A DNA stretch of 64,000 bases from Comamonas sp. 26 (GCF_002754475.1 NZ_PEFL01000001.1:2666001-2730000), one strand, 5' to 3'; shown: positions 26,949 through 36,395, numbered from the stretch's first letter. Made by a program: numbers and translations. The notes: generated by a model from the letters alone, not told the origin.

Positions 26949-28928
26949 TCAGCTCGGATTGCCAGCTCTGTGTATCGCTGGCTGCACTGTCCGAATACGC
27001 GGTTGGGTCATGTTCACAAAGGCCGAAGCGAGTGAGCCACCCAGGTACTGCGCAAACAGCATGCCGCGCACGGCCTGGCCTTCCTCCTGGGGGTCGCGGA
27101 TGTAGCTGCGCAGACCCATGGCCAGATCCTTGAGCTCGCCCTGCTCCTTGGGGATCGCGCCAATGGCAGTGTCCATCTTGCCCGCGTTCAGGCCCATGGC
27201 CCCGGCACGTGCATTGGAGTACACAAAGTTGGCCACGACCCGGCCCACATCCTGGCTGAAACCCGCAATGCCCTGGCGATGGATCATGCGTTTCATGGCG
27301 CTGTGGTTGTTCTTGGTCAGCTTCAGGAACTCTTGAAACGCCTTGTCCTGGGCCTCATTGCCCTCGGATTTCAGGCCCAGCATTTCCCCGAACTGCTCCA
27401 GCGTCTCTGGCGTCACGCCCGCAAACAGCTTGTAGGCCTCTGCACTCATGGTGCCGGTGGTGATGGTCGCGCCCTTGAATTCCTGCGCCAGCTGCATCTT
27501 GGCCAGATTGGACTCCCGCTGGCTCTCATACATGCCGAAGTATTGGCGCTCGCCATTGGCATCCACCACATCCACGGTATAGCGGCCAAAGCGCGACAGG
27601 GGCGCATAGCCCGCTTTTTGCAGATCCACGGCCGTGTCCAGACGGCGGCTGATCAGCTGCATATAGCCAGCCAGGCGCTCGCGCGAGTCAGGGTCCGCCT
27701 TGGCATCCTGCTCCAACGTATCCAGCAGCAGCTGGGCAGCGGCCTCCACAGAAGGCTGCGCCAGCACCGCGTCGCGCATGGGCTCGTACTTCTCGCCCAC
27801 CACGCGCAGCATGTCGGTGCGGGCCGTCATGTCGATGGAGCGATCAATGGCCGAGCGTGCTTCGCGGTACAGGCTGATCTGGTTGGCATTGGCTCCAAAC
27901 ATGGATTGCAGCTCTGAATCGCTCCAGACAATACCCGCCTTGAGCATCTTGCTCTCAAATCGGGAGTCAATCAACTTTTCAAACTGGGCCAGCGGCAGGC
28001 CTTGCCACATGGCCAACACATCCGAATCGATCTTGCCGTGCTTGAGCAGCATGGCGGCCTTGTTGTGCACCGACAGATTGGCATGACGCTTTTGCAGCTC
28101 GTCCACCTGGGCAGGCTTGCCGTTCTCGTCGCGCGCCCAGGTCAGCGTCCCCTCAAACAAGGGCTTGGCCACGGCCTTGTTATCTGCGGCAGACACCGGC
28201 TTTTTGCGATCCTTGCCCAGCATGTCGCGCAGGCTTTCCACACGAGGAATCAGGCGTGGCGCAGCATCAGCCGCATCGTTGGCCAGCATGGAAACATCTT
28301 CAATGTTCTGGCTTGCTGCTTCGTAAACCGGCTTGAAGGCCGGCGCGCGCTCGCTCAGGTGGCGCATGGTGCCCACAGACTTGTCCCACAGCGAAACCTT
28401 GCCCTCATGGGTGAAGGTCTGGCTCAGCTGATCCAGGGCACTGTCCTTGAGGTCCATGAAACGCGAGCGGCTGAACATCACATTGCCATCATTTGCACTT
28501 TCGTCCAGAATAGGGCTTGTCCCCTCCATCCTGTCGCGGGTAAGCGAAGCGGCTTGATGTGTAGGCACAGTCGTGGCTCTCCCCGCTGCTGTGTCACTGG
28601 GGATTTTTTCATACCCAGTCACTATCCAAGCATTGCTGCCTTCACGCTTGGTAAGCCAAACAATCGTGTTTTGGTGCTCTACCCCAACACGAATTGTGGG
28701 GGGCAATTCGGCTCTCTGGAACTCACGCCCTTCAGCAATGGCTACGACTACCTCATCCATGAACTGGACTGCTTCAGCTTCCGTCAGCCCATCCTTGCGC
28801 TGACGCGCTTCCAGAATGTGTGACAGCCCCATGGCGCCCTTCGTGCGGCCGCTGGCTTTCACGATGCCCTCGCTGCCCCACACAAAATCGATCCAGCCCA
28901 GTCCATTGCGGAACATTGCACGATGCAC
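26949..28928 (-). pseudogene. Phage polyvalent protein, C-terminal part (PBECR-like plus PLxRFG)
   Basis: Open for 659 codons but without its own convincing start. The first part (FVWGSEG...GAMGLSHILEARQRK, then TIRVGVEHQNTIVWLTKREG) resembles the barnase/EndoU/colicin-like PBECR nuclease domains that phages carry on virion proteins. Residues about 425-440 carry the PLxRFG signature (YAPLSRFGRYTVDV). Long helical stretches follow. The reading continues from the neighbouring frame at 28,774-30,102, so the gene is split. The C-terminus after FVNMTQP is also not native (see findings). Confidence 0.75.
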
Positions 28929-30102
28929 GGTCGACCGCGCCCGGCTGATCGGCCAGCACGCCTGATAGCTCTGTAGCCGGGGTCAACCCAGCCGCCGCCT
29001 CTTGCGCCTGAGCCTGTGCAACATTCCAGCCGCGCACCCACTGCGCCTTGGCGACCACGCTCTTGATCGACTCCGGCGGCGTTCGCGGTTCACCAGAAGC
29101 AAAAGCCGCGGCGCCCTCACTCTGACGCTGGGCCGCGCCCTTGTGCGCCATCCCCTCCAACGCACCAAAGCCGCCGCCCATGGGGGCAGAGGCCAAGCCT
29201 TCCAGCGCAGCCTGTCCGGCCACGCCCTGCCAAGTCGGTACATCAAAGCCTTCGCCCTGCAAGGCCGTGTTGGATGCATGCCGCTCCTGGCCGCCCTGCA
29301 GCATTTCCATCGGAGCCTCTTTGGCCACGCCCGCTGCCGTAGCACGCAGTACACCTGGGGCCGCCTTCTCAGCAGCTTCAGCAGCTACGCGCCGGCCAGC
29401 CAGTCGCCGGACTGCGCTCTCAGCACCAGTGCCACCAGCCACAGCTCCCAGCGCACCACCCAAGGCAATACTCCCTGCATTGGGCCCTGCGTAGGCCTGG
29501 GCTTCATCGGCGCGTTTGCTGGCATCCGCCTCGGTCGCGCCAGCGTCCAGATGCTTTTGCTTCACGCTTTCCTGGATCTGCCCCTTGATGCCACCTACGC
29601 CCTGAGCCGCGCCCAGACCCACCTGAGCCGCGCGCGCGGCAATGGCAGGAACCGCACCACCACCAGTAAGCAAACCTGCCACAAGCGTGGGTGCAGAAGT
29701 GCCCAAAGCATTCAGCGTGGTATCAATTGGAGCTTCGGCAAAGCCGCCAACATAGGCCTTCACTTCTTCCCAAGTGCTGCCAGACTCTTCAGCCGCCTTG
29801 ATGATTTCAGATCGGGCCTGCTTCTGGGCTTTACGCTGTGGCGACACCAAGTCCGTTTGCGCATCCGTGGCCTTGCCCAAAAAGCGCGATGCGGCATTGT
29901 CCGCACCGGCTGTATCCGTGAGCATCTTGACGCCTTGGGTGATGCCTGAGCCCAAAGCAATTGCCAAGTCGCCAGCCCCTCGAATCAAGCCGCGCCCAGA
30001 GGACTCATCATCCAGGGTTTCTGTGAATGGCTTCAGGCTTTGGCCAGCGGAGCTTGGTTTATCCAGCTCACCTTGAAATGGCTTGAGAGGTGAATGAGTC
30101 AT
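28774..30102 (-). pseudogene. Phage polyvalent protein, N-terminal part
   Basis: Begins MTHSPLKPFQGELDKP and runs as an Ala/Gly-rich, largely helical protein (segments like AGLLTGGGAVPAIAARAAQV, SIALGGALGAVAGGTGAESA) typical of the N-terminus of large ejected virion proteins. Its native reading seems to stop being meaningful after GVLADQPGAVDRA (about 28,925). There the other frame (VHRAMFRNGLGWIDFVWG) takes over with a one-base shift. Together the two pieces would make a protein of about 1,050 residues. Confidence 0.7.
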
Positions 30103-30198
30103 CCCCCAATGACACCTCACCCCTGAGCGTTGGTCGAACCCTAGAGGGGTGCAGAAGAGCCGAACCTAGCTACTGATACATTAGTAACAGGAGGCGAG

Positions 30199-30693
30199 AT
30201 GAAAGATACAGACTTACGTGGCGAACTACTGAACGTGCTCTATGAAAACAGAAGAGATGAGGACTTTGTGCCATCTTCCGGGAATTTCTCATTCCCGTTT
30301 TCAGATGACGACATACTCAGCATTGCTATGCAGCTCAATGAACACGGGCTGGTGAATGCAAAGGCTACCCATTACCTGGGTAGTAAAACAGCCATGCACT
30401 ACTGCCACATATCAGCACTGGGTATCGATACCGTGGAATCTGGCAGCTCACCCAACCTTAGGATTAATCTTGTGCCTCAACAAAACATCACGATCAGCGG
30501 TTCATCCAACGTAATCGTAGGCAATAACAATAAGCAGTCTGTCAATCACAGCGTGCAGGAACTAGCTCGTGTTATCGACTCCAGTACAGCGACTCCAGAG
30601 CAAAAGGAAGAGGCCAAAGGCCTACTCAAGAAGTTCCTAGAGCACCCTTTGCTGACAGCTGTTGCTAGCGGTGCAGTTGGGCTGCTAGGTTAA
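30199..30693 (+). CDS. Cargo protein with winged-helix-like N-terminus and RHIM-like motif
   Basis: 164 residues. The N-terminal half (RGELLNVLYENRRDEDF, then FSDDDILSIAMQLNEHGLVN and ISALGIDTVESG) looks like a small winged helix. The middle QNITISGSSNVIVGNNNKQS has the [VI]-x-V-G-x-x-N core of RHIM-type amyloid motifs. The C-terminus (TPEQKEEAKGLLKKFLEHPL followed by a hydrophobic LTAVASGAVGLLG) looks membrane-seeking. An AGGAGG precedes the ATG. It forms a unit with the next gene (2-base gap) and runs antisense to the flanking phage late genes, as lysogenic cargo does. A signalling or defence role is inference. Confidence 0.7.
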   Translation: MKDTDLRGELLNVLYENRRDEDFVPSSGNFSFPFSDDDILSIAMQLNEHGLVNAKATHYLGSKTAMHYCHISALGIDTVESGSSPNLRINLVPQQNITISGSSNVIVGNNNKQSVNHSVQELARVIDSSTATPEQKEEAKGLLKKFLEHPLLTAVASGAVGLLG

Positions 30694-30695
30694 TC

Positions 30696-31151
30696 ATGGC
30701 CAACGAAATCGCAGATGCAATCCGCAGCACTCAGAGCCTCACTGGCATCTTGCAGGAACTCAGAGGCTTTGAAAAGTATGGCGCTCTTTTGCATGCAACA
30801 GCGGACATCCAGGAGAAGCTTTCACAAGCCCTTCTCGCGAATGCGAGCAGCGCGGAGGAGAAACTGACGCTCCTGAAAGAAAAGCAGATGCTTGCCGAAG
30901 AAAACAAAAAGCTCAAAGACTGGACCGCGACAGCCCGCGATTACCAGCTTGAGAACCTTGGGTATGGGGCGTTTGCTCAAGTCTATAAGCCACAAATCCA
31001 AAGCTCGAAACCACCACATTGGGCGTGTACAAATTGCTTTGAGGATCAGAAAATATCTATCCTGCAAAACAAACCACGTGAAGGCTATAAATGCCCGCGC
31101 TGCAGTCTTGCACTGCCAGCCCCAAACCTTGGTAACAGGCATCCTGAATAA
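30696..31151 (+). CDS. Cargo protein: coiled coil plus zinc ribbon
   Basis: 151 residues, second gene of the cargo pair. Residues 1-80 are predicted helical/coiled coil (SSAEEKLTLLKEKQMLAEEN). A conserved-looking linker YQLENLGYGAFAQVYKP is followed by a four-Cys zinc ribbon (CTNCFEDQ...YKCPRC). No enzyme motif is seen. This architecture recurs among short bacterial proteins of unknown function. The ATG directly follows the first gene's stop, so the two proteins are probably made together. Confidence 0.7.
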   Translation: MANEIADAIRSTQSLTGILQELRGFEKYGALLHATADIQEKLSQALLANASSAEEKLTLLKEKQMLAEENKKLKDWTATARDYQLENLGYGAFAQVYKPQIQSSKPPHWACTNCFEDQKISILQNKPREGYKCPRCSLALPAPNLGNRHPE

Positions 31152-31268
31152 GCAGAAATTGAATTTTCTCATAGACAGGATGCTGATTCACTGGAAGGTA
31201 TGGCGCGAACCCTAGCGGGGCTACCTTTCGAAAACACAGCTCTGCTACATTCCCTCACCGGAGGGAAC

Positions 31269-31631
31269 ATGCAAAAGAAGATAAGGGTGTTGCTGGGCGG
31301 CTCACTGCTGGCGCTGGTCGCCGCGCAGGCCCAGGCAGCCAACTACGCCACCTGCCTGCTGGATAAACTACCCGGCACGCAGAACGATGTAGCAGCCCAA
31401 GCCAACATGCAGGTGTGCCTGGGCAAGTATCCGGGCGGCATTGAGGCCATTATTCAAGGGCAAGGTCGCGGCCTCCTTGGCTTTAACAGTGGTGCGGAGT
31501 GCACGGCCAAGAAGGCCGGTGACACTCGCAGCAACCGCGCAGCAGTCCTGATCGGGGTCGCGTGCAGGAAGCTGTATGACGAACCCGTCAAACTCATCCC
31601 ATTCAGTGGAAAGCTTGACGGGGAAAAGTAG
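31269..31631 (+). CDS. Small exported protein
   Basis: 120 residues with a clear signal peptide (MQKKIRVLLGGSLLALVAAQ, cleavage after AQA). The mature part has four Cys and a Gly-rich middle (GKYPGGIEAIIQGQGRGLLG). Function unknown. A strong GGAGGGA lies 4 bases before the ATG; an upstream frame start at 31,200 is unlikely. It follows the cargo pair on the same strand and is convergent with the large phage gene ending at 31,635. Confidence 0.75.
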   Translation: MQKKIRVLLGGSLLALVAAQAQAANYATCLLDKLPGTQNDVAAQANMQVCLGKYPGGIEAIIQGQGRGLLGFNSGAECTAKKAGDTRSNRAAVLIGVACRKLYDEPVKLIPFSGKLDGEK

Positions 31632-31634
31632 TCG

Positions 31635-33494
31635 TCAGCCCACGAAGCGATTTCCCTTTGAATCCTCGTACACCGGCTTACCTCCAGCCGTCCCAACCTG
31701 CTTGGTCATACCGGGTGGCAGCGACTGAGAGCCGCCTCCAACACCACTCACATCCTGAACATCACCATTACGGCTGTTGTAGCGGATGACCGACCCAGCA
31801 GTCGTGGAGCCATCCACGTTTTTGGTCGCGGGCGTGACCTGCACCTTCCAATCCGCTTCATCTTTGCCCGCGTAAGCGCGCATCTGGCTCGCAATCGCGG
31901 CCTGCTCTTCGGGAGTCTTGGCGTTGATATAGGACTCCTGCAGTTGCCCAAGGCGCTCGGCAGCTTTGATCTGCGGCGCACGCAGGCGTTCATCACTGTT
32001 GGCGCGCTGCTGATCCAGCGTCAATCGACGCAAACCTAGCCCCAATTGGCCAGATGCCCGCGAGCTGGCTCCAGACTCGGCCAAAGCCGCGCGCCCCGTC
32101 GTGCCAGCCTCGGTCATAGCCGTGCGCTGCAATCCACCAACCTGGCGCATCTGCTCCTGCTGCAAGGCATTGGTGCCGCGCATGGCCTCCATTTCTCGTA
32201 CATCCAGACCGCGCAAGGCTGCCGCGCCATTGGCTGCAGTCTGGCGATGGATGGAGCTGGCCTGCGTCTCTGCATCGCGGCGCTGCTGCTCAGGCGTGCG
32301 GCTCCACATATTGCCGTTGCCTGAGGATTGTCCGATCGAGCCCGACCACCCTGGTTGGCTGTCTGCTTCGGCACCACGCCCAACATACAACCCCAGGGCT
32401 GGCGCTTCTGATGCAGGAGCTACAGCAGGGCGCTGTAGACCGAAGCTGCCAGACTGCGCCAGCGCGCCCGCAGCTGCATCGTTTTGAGCATTAGGCTTGC
32501 CAGTGAATCCGGCAGGGAAGCCCATGCCACCGGCCTGATCGCTGTACTGACCACGCCCGTGGTTGTAGACGCCATCGACCAATTGATTGCTTGGCACAGC
32601 CGGTGTTGATGCAACAGCTGGCGATGGAGCGCCAGGATTGACCAGAGGCGGATTGATAGATCCACGGCCAGCGCCAGCCGCTGGTGTCGTAGGGGCGGCG
32701 GAGGTAGTTGAAGTGGCTGCTGCAGGAGATGTGCCACCCAATAGACTCGCACCAAGCACAGCGCGGCCAGCATTGTTTGATGCCGTCGAAGCCGCGTTCA
32801 TGCTTCGACTGATTGCGCCCCCCGTTGAGGCAACACGCCCCATGCCACCGAGACCGGGCAGCGCAGCCGCGGCATTGCCAAAGTTTCGTCCCGCTTCGGT
32901 GTTGCTCCAGGCATCCTGCGATCCATCGGGAGCGGGTGCTTTGATGCCGCCTGTCGGGATCTGAGCCAGGGCATCGGTGCGCTGGGTGTCTGTCATCCCC
33001 ACCGGCGCTGGCTTCGGCGTAGCGGTAGGCGCGCTGGGTGGCGCGCTGCTGAATCCGCTGTTACCCGGCAGACGGCTTCCCGGAAATGTATTGCTGGGGC
33101 TTGGGGCCGCGCTCGCCTTCGCAGCCACGCCGGACTGCTGAATCTGATCCTCCGGCGCACCGCCATTGGCGAAGAACACCTTGGGCCTGAGACCTAGTTG
33201 AGGAGCCTCCACGGGGTCAGCGGACTCCAGCATTGCACGATGCGAGCCCAGGCCGGACGCCGGCTTGGCCGTTGGCTCTGGCGGGCGCCGCCTCAGACCA
33301 AACCCGCCGTTCACCGGTGTGTGGGTGGCATCGACCACACCCTGCAGCGCCTGCTTGCCGCCCATGGCATGCACAGTGTCGGGCGGCAGTACGAACTCAC
33401 CGGGCTTGAACATGCCGACGATGGAATCGGGTGCAGCATTCATGGCCATCGCGCGCTCACGCTCTTCGTAGCCTGTTGATTTGGGTGTGAACAT
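31635..33494 (-). CDS. Phage virion-associated protein (Gly/Ala/Pro-rich)
   Basis: A 619-residue low-complexity protein. The N-terminus carries IVGMFKPGEFVLPPDTVHAMGG, a motif I associate with large structural or ejected proteins of podovirus-like prophages. A long Ser/Thr/Ala/Pro/Gly region follows, then a helical region (EMEAMRGTNALQQEQMRQVG), and the end KPVYEDSKGNRFVG. No catalytic motif. It is probably a remnant of the late operon, in the same direction as the polyvalent protein. Confidence 0.7.
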   Translation of the reverse strand: MFTPKSTGYEERERAMAMNAAPDSIVGMFKPGEFVLPPDTVHAMGGKQALQGVVDATHTPVNGGFGLRRRPPEPTAKPASGLGSHRAMLESADPVEAPQLGLRPKVFFANGGAPEDQIQQSGVAAKASAAPSPSNTFPGSRLPGNSGFSSAPPSAPTATPKPAPVGMTDTQRTDALAQIPTGGIKAPAPDGSQDAWSNTEAGRNFGNAAAALPGLGGMGRVASTGGAISRSMNAASTASNNAGRAVLGASLLGGTSPAAATSTTSAAPTTPAAGAGRGSINPPLVNPGAPSPAVASTPAVPSNQLVDGVYNHGRGQYSDQAGGMGFPAGFTGKPNAQNDAAAGALAQSGSFGLQRPAVAPASEAPALGLYVGRGAEADSQPGWSGSIGQSSGNGNMWSRTPEQQRRDAETQASSIHRQTAANGAAALRGLDVREMEAMRGTNALQQEQMRQVGGLQRTAMTEAGTTGRAALAESGASSRASGQLGLGLRRLTLDQQRANSDERLRAPQIKAAERLGQLQESYINAKTPEEQAAIASQMRAYAGKDEADWKVQVTPATKNVDGSTTAGSVIRYNSRNGDVQDVSGVGGGSQSLPPGMTKQVGTAGGKPVYEDSKGNRFVG

Positions 33495-33582
33495 GGTTAT
33501 CCTTCACGCAAGGTATGAGCTGCGCATATTTCCGTGTGCGGCTGAATTGATTCATTACCAAGGTTTCTTGAAGATATTTTTT

Positions 33583-33921
33583 ATGAAATTACTGCTCTAC
33601 CCTTTAGTTTTCCTGACTCTCACCGCATGCAGCGCACCAGCCCCACAGCTTCCTCCAATATGCCAAGAAACCAAAGAAAACATTGAAACATTGATTAAAA
33701 CCTTGGGAGCAGATAAAAAAATTCCCGATTATTACATCAAGGCACATCAGGATAATTTATCAAAAGTCACCCTCAATACGCCGCGCTTGGAAGAAGCACA
33801 AAAAGAGGGGTATTGTAAATTTTTCAACCAGAATACTCAGAGAATCTCAAGCACCCTCAAATTGAATCCACGTGGTATGGATGCTGAGATTCAGAGACTT
33901 CATGAAAAAGGCAACTTTTAA
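33583..33921 (+). CDS. Small lipoprotein
   Basis: 112 residues starting MKLLLYPLVFLTLTACSAPA with an LTAC lipobox. The mature part is a helical, Lys/Gln-rich domain with two Cys (ICQETKENIETLIKTLG, EGYCKFFNQNTQRI). AT-rich compared with its neighbours, so probably acquired cargo. Upstream in-frame starts would hide the signal peptide and are rejected. Confidence 0.72.
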   Translation: MKLLLYPLVFLTLTACSAPAPQLPPICQETKENIETLIKTLGADKKIPDYYIKAHQDNLSKVTLNTPRLEEAQKEGYCKFFNQNTQRISSTLKLNPRGMDAEIQRLHEKGNF

Positions 33922-33947
33922 ATAAAGCCCCATACGGAGCTCTATTT

Positions 33948-34364
33948 TTAGATACCTGCCAAGGCCATCTGCACGCGGGTGCGATTGGCGGCTGCCGCAG
34001 TGTTCACACAGATCTTGTAGCGAGAGCTGTTGCGCAGCGTGTCAAGCCAGTCCTTGCCGGACTTCCCAACGGTTTCAGTGGCGGTTTTCAGAAGCTCACG
34101 CCAGGTTGCGAAGGTTTTGTTGTAGAAGATCGAGAACACCAGATCAATGCCGATCATTGCCATGGAGCAATCACGAATGCTGCTCAGTACGTCCTCCATG
34201 ACACTGACAACATCATCAGTGATATTCCCAACCACGTTATCCGGGATACTGCCAGCACCCCAGATAGCGTAATGATATCCACATAGGTTTGTTTTTCCTG
34301 TGCAGTCAACGACATAATTTTCTCCAAGATAAATAAAGATGTACTCAAGCAAGTACAAATTCAT
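33948..34364 (-). CDS. Hypothetical protein
   Basis: 138 codons, not recognised. Residues 40-138 look natural (SIPDNVVGNITDDVVSVMED, a hydrophobic AMIGIDLVFSIF, a Lys/Thr-rich helix). The N-terminal 30 residues look doubtful and no Shine-Dalgarno is seen at the ATG, so the start is uncertain or the gene has decayed. It lies antisense between the lipoprotein and a plus-strand terminator. Confidence 0.45.
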   Translation of the reverse strand: MNLYLLEYIFIYLGENYVVDCTGKTNLCGYHYAIWGAGSIPDNVVGNITDDVVSVMEDVLSSIRDCSMAMIGIDLVFSIFYNKTFATWRELLKTATETVGKSGKDWLDTLRNSSRYKICVNTAAAANRTRVQMALAGI

Positions 34365-34384
34365 TTTTTAAAAATTATCGAATT

Positions 34385-34415
34385 CGCACCAACTCTAGAT
34401 GGGTGCGGTTTTTTT
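34385..34415 (+). terminator. Plus-strand terminator
   Basis: CGCACC/GGTGCG stem with an eleven-base loop and seven T. It would stop plus-strand transcripts before they run into the minus-strand Rha-like operon. Confidence 0.6.
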
Positions 34416-34449
34416 CCTATTCCATATTCCGAACCATATTTCTGAAAAA

Positions 34450-34845
34450 TCAGAAATAGCCAATATTCACCTGGGGTTCATCGTGGCGGGTGGAGCGGCG
34501 CATATCGGCATCAGGTCGCGCGCCGAAGTAGCCGGTAAACGTCGCCTCGGCCGTGGCCGCGCGCTGCGGGTCAAACCCATCGCTATCAGGCTGACTGAAT
34601 GCCTTGTGCAAGGCCCAATAAACCAGATAGGCATGGCTGTCCAGCACGTACTCGGGGTAGCGCTGGCTATTTTGGGGGTGTGTCCAAGTTTGGGCAGACC
34701 CCGCAAACATATCGCCAAGCTGGCCGCGCAACACATCTAGGTCACGCAGCACATGGCGGTGATCTTTACCAGTCAGCTCTGCAATGTCACGGCTGCTCAT
34801 CGTCAGCGGCGCGGCCGCCGGTGAAAGTGTCGAATTCACACTCAT
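34450..34845 (-). CDS. Rha-family phage regulatory protein (short)
   Basis: 131 residues. The N-terminal signature MSSRDIAELTGKDHRHVLRD is the helix-turn-helix-like start of Rha/antirepressor proteins. The remainder (RYPEYVLDSHAYLVYWALHK) keeps the middle of the domain, but the C-terminus is shorter than in full Rha proteins. Its ATG overlaps the stop of the upstream gene by 4 bases. Last gene of the three-gene minus-strand early operon under the repressor. Confidence 0.7.
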   Translation of the reverse strand: MSVNSTLSPAAAPLTMSSRDIAELTGKDHRHVLRDLDVLRGQLGDMFAGSAQTWTHPQNSQRYPEYVLDSHAYLVYWALHKAFSQPDSDGFDPQRAATAEATFTGYFGARPDADMRRSTRHDEPQVNIGYF

Positions 34846-35285
34846 TGGCCACGACCTCCGAATTCGGGGGCCCGAGTGTGGCCTACCAGCTCCAGCAGCC
34901 CTTGGCTATGCTCATCTTCATGACGCACCTTTTCGATCACCATCTGCTTGTACGACTTGCCCCACTCCAGCACATAGACGGCATCGCGAAGGCGTGCGGA
35001 AGAGTCCGTCTGCAGAAGTGCGCAGCTCCTACGGAATCGATGGAAGGTCACTTCATCGACCTTCGTTTTCAGCTCATGGTCCACCTTGCCCAATGGGCCT
35101 GCAATGCCACGGGAAAACATCGGCGTGGACTCATCCCCGACCAGGTGGCCAATCGCGTGATCCAGGACCTCCTGCGCGTCCTCGGGAGGCAGCCCCTTGA
35201 GCGCATCCAGAACAGCAGCAAGCGCCGCGTTCTGAGCTTTGGACAGGTGCGAAAGATGCTTGATGCGTTTGGTGGAGTCAGTCAT
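34842..35285 (-). CDS. Hypothetical phage early protein
   Basis: 147 residues, not recognised. Mostly helical and charged (MTDSTKRIKHLSHLSKAQNA, LQTDSSARLRDAVYVLEWGK). It overlaps its upstream neighbour by 8 bases and its downstream neighbour by 4, so it is clearly part of the early operon and translationally coupled. Probably regulatory or replication related, which is inference from position only. Confidence 0.7.
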   Translation of the reverse strand: MTDSTKRIKHLSHLSKAQNAALAAVLDALKGLPPEDAQEVLDHAIGHLVGDESTPMFSRGIAGPLGKVDHELKTKVDEVTFHRFRRSCALLQTDSSARLRDAVYVLEWGKSYKQMVIEKVRHEDEHSQGLLELVGHTRAPEFGGRGQ

Positions 35286-35565
35286 TGCCAGCCTCCTTTG
35301 CGGTGGTGGATGGCTGCGCCAGCTCTTGGGTGGCTTGAGTTTGAGTCGCGATTTCTGGCCACATCACATGCCAGTCCTCGGGATAAAGCTGCTTACGAGT
35401 CACCGTCGACACCCTCTCAACAGCTGGCGCATGCTCCTTGGGTACCCAACGGAGTCCGCTGATCCATTGGGAGACAAATGAAGGGCTGCAACCTACTTTT
35501 CTCGCCAGTGCAGTAGGTCCACCGTTCTCATCGCTTGCGCGCTTGGCTAATGCTGCATGTTTCAT
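35278..35565 (-). CDS. YdaS/Cro-like phage regulator
   Basis: 95 residues. A short helix-turn-helix (GGPTALARKVGCSPSFVSQW) followed by the YdaS/Cro-like tail pattern VTRKQLYPEDWHVMWPE. It is the first gene of the minus-strand operon, divergent from the S24 repressor gene, the standard place for the lytic-side Cro protein. The shared 50-base intergenic region holds three operator-like sites. Confidence 0.82.
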   Translation of the reverse strand: MKHAALAKRASDENGGPTALARKVGCSPSFVSQWISGLRWVPKEHAPAVERVSTVTRKQLYPEDWHVMWPEIATQTQATQELAQPSTTAKEAGND

Positions 35566-35573
35566 GCAAGTAA

Positions 35574-35636
35574 TTTAGCACAGCTACACACAATAATAAA
35601 GCCAAGCTAAATAAAATGACTATTAGCATTGCTAAC
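35574..35636. promoter_or_regulatory. Repressor operators in the lysogeny switch
   Basis: Three sites share a TTTAGCAnnGCTAAA-like dyad: TTTAGCACAGCTACA (35,574-35,588), ATTTAGCTTGGCTTT on the minus strand (35,612-35,598), and ATTAGCATTGCTAAC (35,622-35,636), whose core TTAGCATTGCTAA is a perfect 13-bp palindrome. The third overlaps the start of the repressor gene, fitting autoregulation. Confidence 0.75.
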
Positions 35637-36329
35637 ATGAAAGAATGGACTCAAGAGGAAGAAGCAGCGAATCTCAAACGCTTGCTCTCCAGCGTGGACA
35701 ACAAGGCGCAATTCGCCAAGGACAACAATGTTCCTGGCGGAGCTTCGATGCTGTCCCAACACCAAAGCGGCCACCGCCCTATTGGCCTAGAAGCCGGCCT
35801 GATCTATGCCAAAGCCCTCGGAGTCTCATTGGCAGAAATAAGCCCACGTTTAGCCAAGATGGTTGAGGATGTTCCAAAGCTCACTGGTACACCCAATTTG
35901 ATTCAGTCAAACGTCGAGCCCGCCCTAGAGCTAAAGAAATCAAGAAGAGTGCCAATTACAGGAAGCGTGCGCGGTGGGGATGATGGCTATCTGGTTCAGG
36001 ACGTGGTGCCTGATGGGTGGGTCGAATACTGGACTGGCGACCCAAATGCCTATGCCCTGCGCATCAGGGGCGACTCCATGCACCCACGCTACCGCGCCGG
36101 TGAGTTCGTGGTCGTCACACCCAGCATTGAGGCCCAGCCAGGCCGCGATGTGGTGGTGAAGCTTCATGACGGCAAATGCCTACTCAAGGAACTCAACTGG
36201 ATTCGCGGAGATGAAATCCAGCTGCTGAGCATCAACAACGGCTACGCCCCTACGACCATTCCCAAAGAGGAAGTGGAGTGCATCTGCCGAGTGGCCGGGT
36301 CAGTTGGGCCGGATTCAATGGTGTTTTAA
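35616..36329 (+). CDS. Phage CI-like repressor (HTH plus S24 peptidase)
   Basis: 237 residues. An N-terminal XRE-like DNA-binding domain (about 8-75, NKAQFAKDNNVPGGASMLSQ) is followed by an S24/LexA-type domain with catalytic Ser in RIRGDSMHPRYRAGE and Lys in VVVKLHDGKCLLKEL. The cleavage site is probably the Gly pair near RVPITGSVRGGDD. It should keep the prophage silent and be inactivated through RecA. The ATG at 35,616 puts operator three inside codons 3-7; the ATG at 35,637 (MKEWTQEEE) is an alternative start that would leave it outside. Confidence 0.88.
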   Translation: MTISIANMKEWTQEEEAANLKRLLSSVDNKAQFAKDNNVPGGASMLSQHQSGHRPIGLEAGLIYAKALGVSLAEISPRLAKMVEDVPKLTGTPNLIQSNVEPALELKKSRRVPITGSVRGGDDGYLVQDVVPDGWVEYWTGDPNAYALRIRGDSMHPRYRAGEFVVVTPSIEAQPGRDVVVKLHDGKCLLKELNWIRGDEIQLLSINNGYAPTTIPKEEVECICRVAGSVGPDSMVF

Positions 36330-36395
36330 CAATCGACGGAAATCTCGGTGCAGAAAATGCTGCGACGACCTTCAGCCCAGGCCTGCGCCGAAGTC

